From Rhodoblastus sp052145335 (GTDB taxonomy: Bacteria > Pseudomonadota > Alphaproteobacteria > Rhizobiales > Beijerinckiaceae): 26,097 nucleotides of DNA. The stretch is taken from contig NZ_JBKQOU010000070.1 of assembly GCF_052145335.1 (NCBI RefSeq), positions 1 through 26,097 of the forward strand, read 5' to 3'. The notes below the pieces were generated by a model, which was given only the letters and a program-made list of their open reading frames with translations, did no database searches and was not told the origin of the DNA. This document shows, piece by piece, positions 6,956 through 15,833 of the stretch (the stretch's first letter is position 1; every line of letters starts with the position of its first letter). The translations under genes were made by a program, and so were the position numbers.

Positions 6956-8518
6956 TCACGACGGATCGGAGGAGATAGCCAGAAAATGCATGTTGTCACC
7001 GGATTTCACGCGCAGCAGCACGGCGTGGCGGCCTTCCTTTTTCGCCGTATCCAGCGCCTTGACCACGTCTTCCGGCCCGGCGACCGGCTTGCCGCCGGCG
7101 TCGAGGATCACGTCTCCGGCACGCAGGCCTTTCTGCGCGGCGACCCCTTCAGGATCGAGTTCGGTCACCACCGCGCCCTCCTTGCCGGCGCCAGCTACCG
7201 AGTTCGCCGGCGACAGGCTGAAGCCGAACCCGGAGAGCGACGTCTTGGCCGCTTTTTCCGGAACCGTTTCGGCCTTGGCCTCCTTGTCGGATGGCAACTG
7301 CCCGAGCTTGAGGCTGGCGGTCTTGTCGGCGCCATTGTGGATAAAGGTCAGGTCGACCTTGGCGTCGGGGCCGAGCGCCGCGATCTTGCGCGACAATTCG
7401 CGTGGGCCTTCGACCTTTTCACCGTTGACGCCGGTGATGACGTCACCGGAGGCGATGCCCGCGCTAGCAGCCGGCGTGTTGGGCTGGGCCTGCGCCACCA
7501 GCGCGCCGCTGGTCGATTTCAGGCCGAGGCTTTCGGCGATTTCCTGCGTCACCGGCTGGATCTGCACGCCGATATAGCCACGCGCCACCGTGCCCTTGGT
7601 CCTGAGCGCGTCGATCACGTCCTTGGCGACTTCCGACGGAATGGCGAACCCGATGCCGACGCTGCCGCCTGAGGGCGAATAGATCGCGGTGTTGACGCCA
7701 ACCACATCGCCCTTGGCGTTGAAGGTCGGACCGCCGGAATTGCCGCGGTTGACCGCCGCGTCGATCTGCAGGAAGTCATCATAGGGGCCGGAGCCGATGT
7801 CGCGGCCACGCGCGGAAACAATGCCCGCCGTCACCGTTCCGCCGAGGCCGAAGGGATTGCCTACCGCGATCACCCAATCGCCGACGCGCGGCATGGTTTC
7901 AGAAAACTGCACATAGGGGTAAGGGCCGCCCTCGGTGATTTTCAGCAAGGCCAGATCGGTTTTCTTGTCGACGCCGATGATCTTCGCCGGAACCGACTTG
8001 CCGCCGTCGAGCGTTATCGTCACGTCGGTGGCGCTGTCCACGACATGGTTGTTGGTCACGACATAGCCGTCGCTGGAAATGATGAAGCCGGAGCCCAGCG
8101 CCTGGCCTTTGTGGGAATGGGGCAAGGGACCGCCATTGGGCATGCCGTTCGGGCCGCCAAACCGCTTGAAGAAACGATAGAGGGGATCGTCGGGCGACAG
8201 CGGCGGCATGCCGGGAGGCAGGCCTTCGCCCGCGCCCGGATTTTCCGCGTCGGCCTTCTCAACAACATTGACCTTGACCGCGACGACCGCGCCTTTGACG
8301 TGATCGACCATGTCGGCGAAGGAGGGCGGGCTGGCGAAAACCAGGCCCTGGTTAACCGGCGCTTCGGCATGGGCGGGAAGCAGAGCGAGGCTGGAAGCGG
8401 CGCCAAAAAGAGCGGCGGCGCCGACGGCGCCGAGCAATAACACGCGCACGGGCGACTGGCGTCTTTCGCGGAAAGGCGACAGTTCACTGCGGGGGGTGCG
8501 CGGGGACCAGTTCACCAT
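6956..8518 (-). CDS. degP: Periplasmic serine endoprotease DegP/HtrA (Do family)
   Basis: This 520-residue DegP-type protease/chaperone removes or refolds damaged envelope proteins. A basic N-terminus and a hydrophobic helix (about residues 26-51, ending LPAHA) form a signal or anchor. The trypsin-like domain has the triad His158 (TNNHVVDS), Asp188 (KTDLALL) and Ser261 (NRGNSGGPT), and two PDZ domains follow (with YIGVQIQPV and GIASGDVITGVNG, then VAAQKGLRAGDVILD). I start at ATG 8518, where GGAG lies six bases upstream; ATG 8530 adds four residues and has no such site. A Pro/Gly-rich loop before the protease core is normal for alphaproteobacterial DegP. It follows ccmH, as in other Hyphomicrobiales. 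Confidence 0.95.
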   Translation of the reverse strand: MVNWSPRTPRSELSPFRERRQSPVRVLLLGAVGAAALFGAASSLALLPAHAEAPVNQGLVFASPPSFADMVDHVKGAVVAVKVNVVEKADAENPGAGEGLPPGMPPLSPDDPLYRFFKRFGGPNGMPNGGPLPHSHKGQALGSGFIISSDGYVVTNNHVVDSATDVTITLDGGKSVPAKIIGVDKKTDLALLKITEGGPYPYVQFSETMPRVGDWVIAVGNPFGLGGTVTAGIVSARGRDIGSGPYDDFLQIDAAVNRGNSGGPTFNAKGDVVGVNTAIYSPSGGSVGIGFAIPSEVAKDVIDALRTKGTVARGYIGVQIQPVTQEIAESLGLKSTSGALVAQAQPNTPAASAGIASGDVITGVNGEKVEGPRELSRKIAALGPDAKVDLTFIHNGADKTASLKLGQLPSDKEAKAETVPEKAAKTSLSGFGFSLSPANSVAGAGKEGAVVTELDPEGVAAQKGLRAGDVILDAGGKPVAGPEDVVKALDTAKKEGRHAVLLRVKSGDNMHFLAISSDPS

Positions 8519-8548
8519 CAGGGACTCCATATTGAAAAATCAGCGAGG

Positions 8549-8584
8549 GCCTGATCCATGATGCTGCAATTTCATGGATCAGGC
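8549..8584. other. 13-bp perfect hairpin in the ccmH-degP gap
   Basis: GCCTGATCCATGA (8549-8561) and TCATGGATCAGGC (8572-8584) are exact inverted repeats around a 10-base loop, 30 bases upstream of the degP start on the minus strand. A T5 run (minus strand) occurs nine bases beyond the stem rather than directly after it, so termination of the ccm message is possible but imperfect. It could instead be a leader structure of degP or a protein-binding site. The rest of the 8585-8741 gap shows no convincing gene. Confidence 0.6.
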
Positions 8585-8741
8585 TTTCTGCATTTACGCG
8601 TTTTCCGAACTCGGCGGGGGGTAACGCTCCGATTGGAAAACCTCTGCAGTCGCTTCGATGGTTAATATGGGAGACGACGGCTTACGCCGCCGTTTCTGCT
8701 GCATGAACATTTGGTAATCTTTCAGGAGGCGTCGCGGAGTG

Positions 8742-9227
8742 TCACGCCTGCCCGCCGGGCTGGTCGCCCAGCAGCGCCTTGAGCTTTTCGCTCTCATCGA
8801 CCGAAAGCGGCGCCGCGGGCTTTTCCGTGCGCTTGCTGCGGCTGTAGCCGACCATGGCGGCGCCGCCCAGAGCCAGCAGGACGAAGGGCGACAGCCAGAG
8901 CATAGCCGTGTCCCAGGCGAAGGGCGGCTTCAACAGGATAAAATTGCCGTAGCGCGCGACGAGAAAGGCGCGAATCTGCTCGTCGCTGTCGCCGGCCTGC
9001 AAATGTTCGCGCACCAGAACGCGGAGGTCCTTGGCCAGCGTCGCGTCGGAATCGTCGATCGACTGGTTCTGGCAGACGAGACAGCGCAGGCCGGCGGAAA
9101 TTTTCCGCGCCCTTTGTTCAAGCCTGGCGTCGGCAAGGATTTCGTCGGGTTGCACGGCTAAGGCCGGGGCCGCTGCGCCGAGCGCCAGAACCAGCAAAGC
9201 GAAAAGCCCGAAAACTTTTTTACGCAT
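8742..9227 (-). CDS. ccmH: Cytochrome c maturation protein CcmH (CycL)
   Basis: CcmH is the membrane-anchored thioredoxin-like partner of the cytochrome c heme lyase and keeps the CXXCH cysteines of apocytochrome c reduced. The 161-residue protein has an N-terminal signal sequence (to about residue 24, ALA), then the periplasmic domain with the family motif LRCLVCQNQSI (redox cysteines Cys49 and Cys52), and a C-terminal membrane helix around residues 112-128 followed by a short cytoplasmic tail. It is the single-domain alphaproteobacterial form, without the fused TPR part, which is the separate CcmI here. It starts three bases after ccmF and closes the four-gene operon. Confidence 0.95.
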   Translation of the reverse strand: MRKKVFGLFALLVLALGAAAPALAVQPDEILADARLEQRARKISAGLRCLVCQNQSIDDSDATLAKDLRVLVREHLQAGDSDEQIRAFLVARYGNFILLKPPFAWDTAMLWLSPFVLLALGGAAMVGYSRSKRTEKPAAPLSVDESEKLKALLGDQPGGQA

Positions 9228-9230
9228 GGC

Positions 9231-11216
9231 TCAGCTCGCGGTCCGGGCGGAGGCGCCGAAAGCCTTGGCCGCGCGGTGGGCGACTCCCACCCGCAACCGC
9301 CGGTCGCTCAGGGACAGGCCGCCGCCGAAAGCCATCACCAGGGCGCCGAGCCAGATCAGCGACACCAGCGGCTTCCAGTAGAGCCGCGCGTCGAGCGTCC
9401 CGTTTTCATTCTGGTCGGCGATGCTGACATAGATCTGGCCGAAATTGAGCGTCACGATGCCCGCCTGCGACGTCCCCATCCGGCGGGTGGTGAAAAAGCG
9501 CTTCGACGGTTCGATCAGGGCGACAATGGCGCCATCGCGACTGACGCTCATATGGGCGACGGCCTCCTTGTAATTCGGCCCCGCATCCGAGGTCATGGCG
9601 ATGACCTGCAATTGATAAGGGCCGACGCTGTATGACTCGCCGGTTTTCATCGACACGATCTTTTCCGCGCCCCAGCCGCTCGCCGCCAGGCCGAGCATGG
9701 TGACGCCGAGCCCGGCATGGGCGAAGGCCGCCCCCCAGGCCGACAAGGGCAGGCCTTTCGCACGGGAAAAAACGTTCTTCGAAGCGCGCAGGCCGGCGGG
9801 GAAAATGCGGCTGAAAACCTCGACGAAAGAGCCGACGATCAGATAGATCGCCACGCCCGCGCCCACGAAAGCCACCACCGGCGCGCCATGCGCCCAATAA
9901 AACGCCGCCATGGCGGCGAAGCCGCAGGCGGCGGCGAAATAGAGGCGTTGCGCGGCGGCAAAAAAATCGCCGCGTTTCCAGGCCAGATTCTGCCCGATCG
10001 GCATCAGCAGCAGGAGCGGCGCGAACAGCGGCCCGAAGGTCAGGTTGAAGAACGGCGCGCCGACCGAAATCTTGTCGCCGTTCCACGCCTCCAGAGCCAA
10101 GGGATAGAGCGTGCCGACGAACACGGCGGCGCAGGCGGCCGAAAGCAGGAGATTGTTCACCACCAGCGCGCCCTCGCGCGAGATCGGCGCGAACAGCCCA
10201 CCTTGCGACAGGGTCGGGGCGCGCAGCATGAACAGGAACAGCGAGCCGCCGATGAACAGCACAAGAATGCCGAGGATGAACAGACCGCGCTGCGGATCGC
10301 TGGCGAAGGCGTGAACCGAGGTCAACACGCCGGAGCGCACCAGGAAAGTGCCGAGCAGCGACAGCGAAAAGGTGAGAATCGCGAGGAAGATCGTCCAGAT
10401 TTTCAGCGCCTCGCGCTTTTCCATCACCGCGGCGGAATGGACCAGCGCCGTTCCGGCGAGCCAGGGCAGAAGCGAGGCGTTTTCCACCGGGTCCCAGAAC
10501 CAGAAGCCGCCCCAGCCCAGGGTGTAATAGGCCCAGTAGGAGCCCATGGCGATGCCGAGCGTCAGAAAGCACCAGGCGGCGAGCGTCCAAGGACGGATGA
10601 AACGGGCGAAGGCGGCGTCGATGCGTCCGCCGATCAGCGCGCCGGCGGCAAGCGAAAACACGATCGAAAAGCCGACATAGCCGAGATAGAGCAAGGGCGG
10701 ATGGATGGCGAGGCCGGGGTCCTGCAGGATCGGATTGAGATCGTTGCCCTCCATCGGCGCCGGCGACAGCCGCGCGAAAGGATTGGAGGTCAACAGGATG
10801 AACAGCAGGAAGGCGACGCCGAGGCAGCCCTGGACCGACAGCGCGTCGGCGAGCAGGCGCGGCGGTATCGTCCGCGAAAAGGTCGCCATGGCGGCGCCGC
10901 TCAGGGTCAGGATCAGCGCCCAGAGCATCATCGAGCCTTCGTGATTGCCCCAGACGCCCGAGATTTTATAGATCAGCGGCTTGGCCGAATGGGAATTCTC
11001 CACCACATTGGCCAGCGAGAAATCCGAAACCACATGGGCATAGGTCAAGGCCGCATAGGACAAGGCGACAAAGGCGAATTGCGCCAGGGCGGCCGGCCGA
11101 GCCAGCGCCATCAACTGGGCGTCGCGCGCCCGCGCGCCCCAGAACGGCAGCACCATCTGCATCACTGCGAGCGCCAGCGCCAGAACCAGCGCGTAATGTC
11201 CGATCTCATCGATCAT
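9231..11216 (-). CDS. ccmF: Heme lyase subunit CcmF (CycK)
   Basis: CcmF receives heme from holo-CcmE and, with CcmH and CcmI, attaches it to apocytochrome c on the periplasmic side. The 661 residues match the family's usual length of about 650. Many membrane helices run through the protein. The tryptophan-rich WWD heme-binding motif is at about 234-251 (GWGGFWFWDPVENASLLP), and the flanking heme-ligand histidine regions include ENSHSAKPLIYKISGVWG with NHEGS and DPGLAIHPPLLYLGY. The start codon overlaps the ccmE stop by four bases (ATGA), so the two are translationally coupled. Confidence 0.97.
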   Translation of the reverse strand: MIDEIGHYALVLALALAVMQMVLPFWGARARDAQLMALARPAALAQFAFVALSYAALTYAHVVSDFSLANVVENSHSAKPLIYKISGVWGNHEGSMMLWALILTLSGAAMATFSRTIPPRLLADALSVQGCLGVAFLLFILLTSNPFARLSPAPMEGNDLNPILQDPGLAIHPPLLYLGYVGFSIVFSLAAGALIGGRIDAAFARFIRPWTLAAWCFLTLGIAMGSYWAYYTLGWGGFWFWDPVENASLLPWLAGTALVHSAAVMEKREALKIWTIFLAILTFSLSLLGTFLVRSGVLTSVHAFASDPQRGLFILGILVLFIGGSLFLFMLRAPTLSQGGLFAPISREGALVVNNLLLSAACAAVFVGTLYPLALEAWNGDKISVGAPFFNLTFGPLFAPLLLLMPIGQNLAWKRGDFFAAAQRLYFAAACGFAAMAAFYWAHGAPVVAFVGAGVAIYLIVGSFVEVFSRIFPAGLRASKNVFSRAKGLPLSAWGAAFAHAGLGVTMLGLAASGWGAEKIVSMKTGESYSVGPYQLQVIAMTSDAGPNYKEAVAHMSVSRDGAIVALIEPSKRFFTTRRMGTSQAGIVTLNFGQIYVSIADQNENGTLDARLYWKPLVSLIWLGALVMAFGGGLSLSDRRLRVGVAHRAAKAFGASARTAS

Positions 11217-11680
11217 TGGGTTGTCGCTCCGGCGCTGACCTTGGCGCCCTGTTCCTGCCAGACGCCCTGTTTTTTCAAGGCGTCGGCGACTTCGCGCGGC
11301 ATGTAGCGCTCGTCATGCTTGGCGAGAATGGAATCCGCCGCGAAAACATGCGCCTGGTTCAGCGCGCCTTCGGCCACCACGCCCTGCCCTTCCTTGAACA
11401 GGTCGGGCAACAGCCCGGTATAGGACACCGGCACGTCGTTCTTGCCGTCGGTGACTTCGAAAGTAATGCTCTTGCCATCGAGATGGACCAGCGTGCCGGG
11501 TTTCACCAGACCGCCGATGCGCAGGCGCTGGCCGGGGCCGACATTCTTTTCCGTCATTTCGGTCGGGCCATAGAAAAACACCACATTGTCGCGCAGGGCG
11601 AAAAGCACCATCCCGACCGCCAGGCCGAGCAGGCCGAGCGCAGAAAAGATCAAGGTCAGCCTTTTCTGCTTGCGCGTCAT
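11213..11680 (-). CDS. ccmE: Heme chaperone CcmE (CycJ)
   Basis: CcmE carries heme in the periplasm between CcmC and CcmF. The 155-residue protein has a basic cytoplasmic N-terminus (MTRKQKRL), one membrane anchor at about 9-29, and a beta-barrel OB domain (GPTEMTEKNVGPGQRLRIGG onward). The heme-binding sequence KHDERYMPRE places the covalent heme ligand His122 and the axial Tyr126 where expected, followed by a flexible tail. It is the usual HxxxY type, not the cysteine variant of some archaea and sulfate reducers. It overlaps ccmI and ccmF by four bases at each end. Confidence 0.97.
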   Translation of the reverse strand: MTRKQKRLTLIFSALGLLGLAVGMVLFALRDNVVFFYGPTEMTEKNVGPGQRLRIGGLVKPGTLVHLDGKSITFEVTDGKNDVPVSYTGLLPDLFKEGQGVVAEGALNQAHVFAADSILAKHDERYMPREVADALKKQGVWQEQGAKVSAGATTQ

Positions 11681-12801
11681 TTCTGCTTCAACCCCAGTTC
11701 CTGCGCCAAAGAGCTTAAGTTCTGCTGCGCCGCGGCGTCGTTCTTCAAGGCTTGTTGCGCCTCAGCGAGAGCGGCCTGCGCCTTGTCCTGCTCATTCAAT
11801 ACTTTATAGGCGCGAATAAGGCGCTGCCACTCTTGCGCGTCGCCGCCCTGCGCGGCTAGACGCTGCGCCAGACGCTCGACCATGGCGTTGATGGTCTTCT
11901 GCTGCTCATCCCTCGGCTGCGCGGCGACAGCGGCGGCGGAAGCCGCCGGCATAGGCGCCGTCCCGGAGGCCGCCGGGGCGCCCTCGACCGGCGCGTCGAG
12001 CATGGCGAGCTTTTCCGCCACCGCCTTGGCGACCGGCGAATCGGCCGGCAGTTCGGCGATCATTTCGCTCCAGATTTTGCGTGCGCCCTCGACGTCGTCG
12101 TGCTGCGCTGCCCCTAGTCCCAGGAAATAACGCGCTTCCATATATTTCGGATCGATGGCGAGAGCGCGACGGACCTGCTCCTCGGCCTCGGGCGTCACCA
12201 CGCCGTCAGAGGCATAGGCCAGAGCTTCGGCGTAACGCACTCGGCGCTCGGCGGTATCGCCTAAAAGTTTGATCGCCTGTTCGCGGGCATGAACGGCGTC
12301 GTCGAACCGGCCCATGCGAAGGTAGACCGGGGCGACGACTTCATAGGCGCGGCCATCGTCCGGGTGAGCGGCGAGATGCGCCTCGATTTTCGCCACGGCG
12401 GCGCCGATGTCCATCGCCGACGGCTCGCTGGCCAGCCGTTTTTCGCGCGGCAAATCCGGCAAGTCCGGATGGCCAATCCTGGTGTAAAGCCCGAGCGCCA
12501 AGGCCGGGATGGCGAAAATCGCCAACAGCGCCGCGATCCTTCTCGCACGGGGCGAATTCGTGAGCGCCACTTCCTCCGGCGCCGCCGCGAGCAGCCGGCG
12601 CCCAGCCTGCGCCTTGGCGGCCTCCGCCTGATCCTTGTCGAGCATCCCGCGTAAAAGCTCGGCGTCGATCTCGGCGATCTGCGCGCGATAAAAGGCGACG
12701 TCCGCCGCGTCCTCGCGGGGTTTGGGCGCGGAGCGCGACAAGGGCCAAAGCAGGGCAAAAACCGCGAGTCCAGTCAGGATTGCGAAAACGAGCCAGATCA
12801 T
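11677..12801 (-). CDS. ccmI: Cytochrome c maturation apocytochrome chaperone CcmI (CycH)
   Basis: CcmI binds the C-terminus of unfolded apocytochrome c and presents it to CcmFH. The 374-residue protein starts with a membrane helix (MIWLVFAILTGLAVFALLWPL), then a coiled-coil cytoplasmic loop (DVAFYRAQIAEIDAELLRGMLDKDQAEAAK, the CcmI signature), and a second helix (ARRIAALLAIFAIPALALGLYT). The periplasmic TPR region (about 140-260) follows, then an Ala/Pro-rich linker and a C-terminal helical domain. It is shorter than the fused E. coli CcmH tail and matches rhizobial CycH. No clear Shine-Dalgarno precedes the ATG, which lies 10 bp after an MFS gene, so coupling to that gene is possible. Confidence 0.94.
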   Translation of the reverse strand: MIWLVFAILTGLAVFALLWPLSRSAPKPREDAADVAFYRAQIAEIDAELLRGMLDKDQAEAAKAQAGRRLLAAAPEEVALTNSPRARRIAALLAIFAIPALALGLYTRIGHPDLPDLPREKRLASEPSAMDIGAAVAKIEAHLAAHPDDGRAYEVVAPVYLRMGRFDDAVHAREQAIKLLGDTAERRVRYAEALAYASDGVVTPEAEEQVRRALAIDPKYMEARYFLGLGAAQHDDVEGARKIWSEMIAELPADSPVAKAVAEKLAMLDAPVEGAPAASGTAPMPAASAAAVAAQPRDEQQKTINAMVERLAQRLAAQGGDAQEWQRLIRAYKVLNEQDKAQAALAEAQQALKNDAAAQQNLSSLAQELGLKQK

Positions 12802-12811
12802 GCGCGGACCA

Positions 12812-14167
12812 TTAGCTTTTTCTGAAGGTCATTGAAAGCGCCGTCTTGTCGCTGGAAGTCTTTGCCGCGGCGACTTCGCCGTCGGCCGTCGCGGTCAGGT
12901 CTTTCGGGATCAGCCAGAGGATCGGCAGGATGGCGGCGTAGACAACAATAGTCATCACCACGCAGATTTCGAAGCCGCCGTAATTCTCGTAAAGGCTGGT
13001 TCCCCAGACGTCGCCAAAACGCGTCGCGACATAATAGAGCGCGGTGGACATCATCAGCACCGTGCCCTGCAGGCCGGGCGGACAGGAGCGAATCAGAAGA
13101 TCGAGATAGGCGGCGTTGGCCATGCCGCCCATAAGTCCGATCGAGACGGCGGCGATCATCGCCCCGCTCACCGAATGCACGAACAAGAGCGGCGCGAATT
13201 GCGGCACGGCGAAGACCGTGCTCCACAGCAGAAGTTTTTTCAAAGCGACGCGCCGGCAGAGCAGGCCATAGAGAATGAAGGTCGGGATATAGGAGCCCCA
13301 ATAGATGGCGTTCCACACGCCCCAGTCGCCGTCGGAGCCGTGAAGCTGGTTCTGCAGATGATATTGCAGCGGCGTCGAGGCGCCGGGATTGAAATTCCAC
13401 AACAGCCAGATCGCCAGCGCCGGATAGATCGGCCAATGCTTCGCCAGCCTGATCAAATCGGCGCGCGGGCGGTGAACGTCCGGATCCTCGTGATGGACGT
13501 TGTCATAGACCACGGCGGGCCGCCAAAGCGCATAGATCAGGACCAGCCCCGTCATCGCCGCTCCGGCAAGAAACATCACCCGCGCCGCCAATTCGGGATC
13601 GCTGCCTTCGAGAAGATCGCTGAATTTTCCGCCGAGCACGAAAGTCGTCACCACCGGAACCATGCCGAAAATCGACCAGACCGCGCTGACCCGGCCCGAC
13701 ATGACATGCTGCTGGCCGATGGTCGAGGACAGGCCGTTCTGGGCGCTGGAGACGAACAGGAAGGCGGTGGTCAGCGTCAGGATAGCGGCGAGCAAAGAAA
13801 AGGTCGACACCGGCGTGAAGGCGAAAATCAGGTCGAGGACGCAGCCGATCAGGCTGAACAGGATCATGAAGCCGCGATCCCTCATGCCGAACGGATGCCA
13901 GCTATCGCGGATGAAGCCAAACACCGCGGCGAAATAGAGCGGCAGGGCCGAGACCAGCCGAAAATTGGCCATTTCATGCGCCTGCAACTGCAATTTATTC
14001 TTGAGCAGGAACGAGACCGGCAGGTTGAGCAGGCCCTCATTGGGGTCGCCGAGGCCGAGAATGGCGATCAGGGCCGCGAGATAGGCGAAAATGCGCCAGC
14101 GCGCCGCCAGCGGCAGATCGGTCGGGTTTGCGGCGTGCGGCTCAAGCTCGGCTTGTGCAAGGGACAT
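12812..14167 (-). CDS. MFS-type transporter, about 12 membrane helices (substrate unknown)
   Basis: This 451-residue integral membrane protein has about 12 hydrophobic helices in two halves with a cytoplasmic central loop (VVYDNVHHEDPDVHRPRADL). Motifs such as GLGDPNEGLLNLPVSFLLKN near the N-terminus, GFIRDSWHPFGMRDRG, and GLSSTIGQQHVMSGRVSAVW suggest the folate/pteridine-like BT1 branch of the major facilitator superfamily, but this is a resemblance rather than a firm assignment. The frame is open to an ATG at 14236; I prefer the ATG at 14167 (MSLAQAELEPHAAN), because the extra residues would overlap the divergent promoter region. It ends 10 bp before ccmI, so it may head the ccm transcript. 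A link to heme or cytochrome assembly is only positional. Confidence 0.8.
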   Translation of the reverse strand: MSLAQAELEPHAANPTDLPLAARWRIFAYLAALIAILGLGDPNEGLLNLPVSFLLKNKLQLQAHEMANFRLVSALPLYFAAVFGFIRDSWHPFGMRDRGFMILFSLIGCVLDLIFAFTPVSTFSLLAAILTLTTAFLFVSSAQNGLSSTIGQQHVMSGRVSAVWSIFGMVPVVTTFVLGGKFSDLLEGSDPELAARVMFLAGAAMTGLVLIYALWRPAVVYDNVHHEDPDVHRPRADLIRLAKHWPIYPALAIWLLWNFNPGASTPLQYHLQNQLHGSDGDWGVWNAIYWGSYIPTFILYGLLCRRVALKKLLLWSTVFAVPQFAPLLFVHSVSGAMIAAVSIGLMGGMANAAYLDLLIRSCPPGLQGTVLMMSTALYYVATRFGDVWGTSLYENYGGFEICVVMTIVVYAAILPILWLIPKDLTATADGEVAAAKTSSDKTALSMTFRKS

Positions 14168-14276
14168 AGCGCCAAAAAATCTCCGACACTCATGCTGGAC
14201 GGGCGCGAAAAACTCGCCAGAAGCGGCCGCGCGCATTATCCTCTGACATAATCAGGCAGAAAGAGCGATTCCCTCC

Positions 14277-15782
14277 ATGGCCGAAGACCCGCGAAAAATT
14301 CCCGGCAAGATTCTCGTTGGCAAGAGCGACGATTACGACTACCTGCTGCTGCGCTACGCCAATCGCCACGGCCTCGTCGCCGGCGCGACCGGGACCGGCA
14401 AGACGGTGACGCTGCAAAAGCTGGCGGAAGGTTTTTGCGAGGCGGGGGTCAGTGTTTTCGCCGCCGACGTCAAGGGGGACCTTTCCGGGATCGCCATGCC
14501 CGGCGACGGCGCAAAACCCTTCGTCGCGCGCGCCGCGGAGATCGGCGTCAAATATGAGCCGGACCAGTTCCGCTGCGTCTTCTGGGACATTTTCGGCGAA
14601 AGCGGCCATCCGGTTCGCGCCACCGTCGCCGAAATGGGCCCGCTGCTGCTGGCGCGGATTCTCGAACTCAACGACACCCAGGAAGGCGTGCTCAACATCG
14701 CCTTTCGCGTCGCCGACGAACAGGGCCTCGCCCTGCTCGACATGAAGGACCTGCGCGCCATTCTCGGCTATGTCTCGGAAAACGCCAGCGAATTGCAAGC
14801 CCGCTACGGCAATGTCGCGCCGGCGAGCATCGGCGCGATCCAGCGGCGCCTGCTGGTGCTGGACAATCAGGGCGCCGACAAATTCTTCGGCGAACCGGCC
14901 CTCGACATCAACGATCTCTTGCTCAAGGACGTGGACGGGCGCGGCTTCATCCATATCTTGCGAGCCGACAAGCTGATCCGCAGCCCGCATCTCTATGCGA
15001 CTTTCCTTTTCTGGCTGCTGTCCGAGCTTTTCGCCCGCCTGCCGGAAGTCGGCGATCTCGACAAGCCGAAGCTGGTGTTCTTTTTCGACGAGGCGCATTT
15101 CCTGTTCGACGACGCGCCAAAAGCCCTGCTGCGCGCCATCGAACAAGTCGTGCGGCTGATCCGCTCCAAGGGCGTCGGCGTTTATTTCGTCACCCAGAGT
15201 CCGATCGACGTGCCGGACATCGTGCTCGGTCAATTGGGCAATCGCGTCCAGCATGCGCTACGCGCCTTCACGCCGCGCGACCAGAAGGCGGTCAATGTCG
15301 CCGCCGAGACTTTTCGCCAGAATCCCGCCTTCAGCACCGCCGATGTCATCACCAAGCTCAAGGTCGGGGAAGCCTTGGTTTCTATGATGGAGGAGAGCGG
15401 CGCCCCGGCCATCGTGTCGCGCGATCTGATCGCGCCGCCCGCTTCGCGCGTCGGCCCGATCACCGCTGCGGAACTGACGGAAGTTCAGGCGTCCAGCCCG
15501 TTCAAGGGCAAATATGATGTCGCCGTGGACCGCGAATCCGCATTCGAGATCCTGCAGGCGCGGGCGCAGCAGCGCGCCACCGGCGCGCCGGTCGGGCAAA
15601 ACGAGGACGGCGGCCTGCTGTCGCAGATCGGCGCGGGACTGGAAGGCCTGTTCCGACCGAGGGGACGGCAGAAATCGGTCGGCCAGACCATCGTCCAGTC
15701 GGCGACCAATTCCGTCGCGCGCTCGGTCGGTTCGGCGATAGCCCGCGCCATCGTGCGCGGCGTCACTGGCGGGATGAAATAA
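14277..15782 (+). CDS. HerA-like/FtsK-fold ATPase, DUF853 (YjgR) family
   Basis: The 501-residue protein belongs to the bacterial HerA-like DUF853 group (E. coli YjgR). It begins with KILVGKSDDYDYLLLRYANRH and a Walker A loop GATGTGKT at 36-43 (Lys42, Thr43). FAADVKGDLSGIA follows, then Walker B FFFDEAH with Asp271-Glu272, and the sensor/arginine region VGVYFVTQSPIDVPD with LGQLGNRVQHALRAFTPRDQ. The C-terminus is Ala/Arg-rich with a repeated SVARSVGSAIARAIVRG helix. Family members assemble as hexameric rings, but the cellular role of YjgR proteins is not settled. The ATG follows a CCCTCC-like stretch with no strong ribosome site. It is divergent from the MFS gene across a 109-bp gap. Confidence 0.92.
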   Translation: MAEDPRKIPGKILVGKSDDYDYLLLRYANRHGLVAGATGTGKTVTLQKLAEGFCEAGVSVFAADVKGDLSGIAMPGDGAKPFVARAAEIGVKYEPDQFRCVFWDIFGESGHPVRATVAEMGPLLLARILELNDTQEGVLNIAFRVADEQGLALLDMKDLRAILGYVSENASELQARYGNVAPASIGAIQRRLLVLDNQGADKFFGEPALDINDLLLKDVDGRGFIHILRADKLIRSPHLYATFLFWLLSELFARLPEVGDLDKPKLVFFFDEAHFLFDDAPKALLRAIEQVVRLIRSKGVGVYFVTQSPIDVPDIVLGQLGNRVQHALRAFTPRDQKAVNVAAETFRQNPAFSTADVITKLKVGEALVSMMEESGAPAIVSRDLIAPPASRVGPITAAELTEVQASSPFKGKYDVAVDRESAFEILQARAQQRATGAPVGQNEDGGLLSQIGAGLEGLFRPRGRQKSVGQTIVQSATNSVARSVGSAIARAIVRGVTGGMK

Positions 15783-15833
15783 CTCGGCTAAGCTGCTGTC
15801 GACTTCGGAACGAATCGAAGGAGAGGTGTGCGA

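Noticed and set aside
8594..8797. Minus-strand frame of 67 codons in the ccmH-degP gap
   Set aside because: It overlaps the ccmH end, has no ribosome site at any internal ATG, and its product looks like translated non-coding DNA.
9717..11306. Long plus-strand frame of 529 codons
   Set aside because: It is antisense to ccmF with Arg/Gln/Glu/Gly-rich composition typical of shadow frames in GC-rich genes; ccmF is unambiguous.
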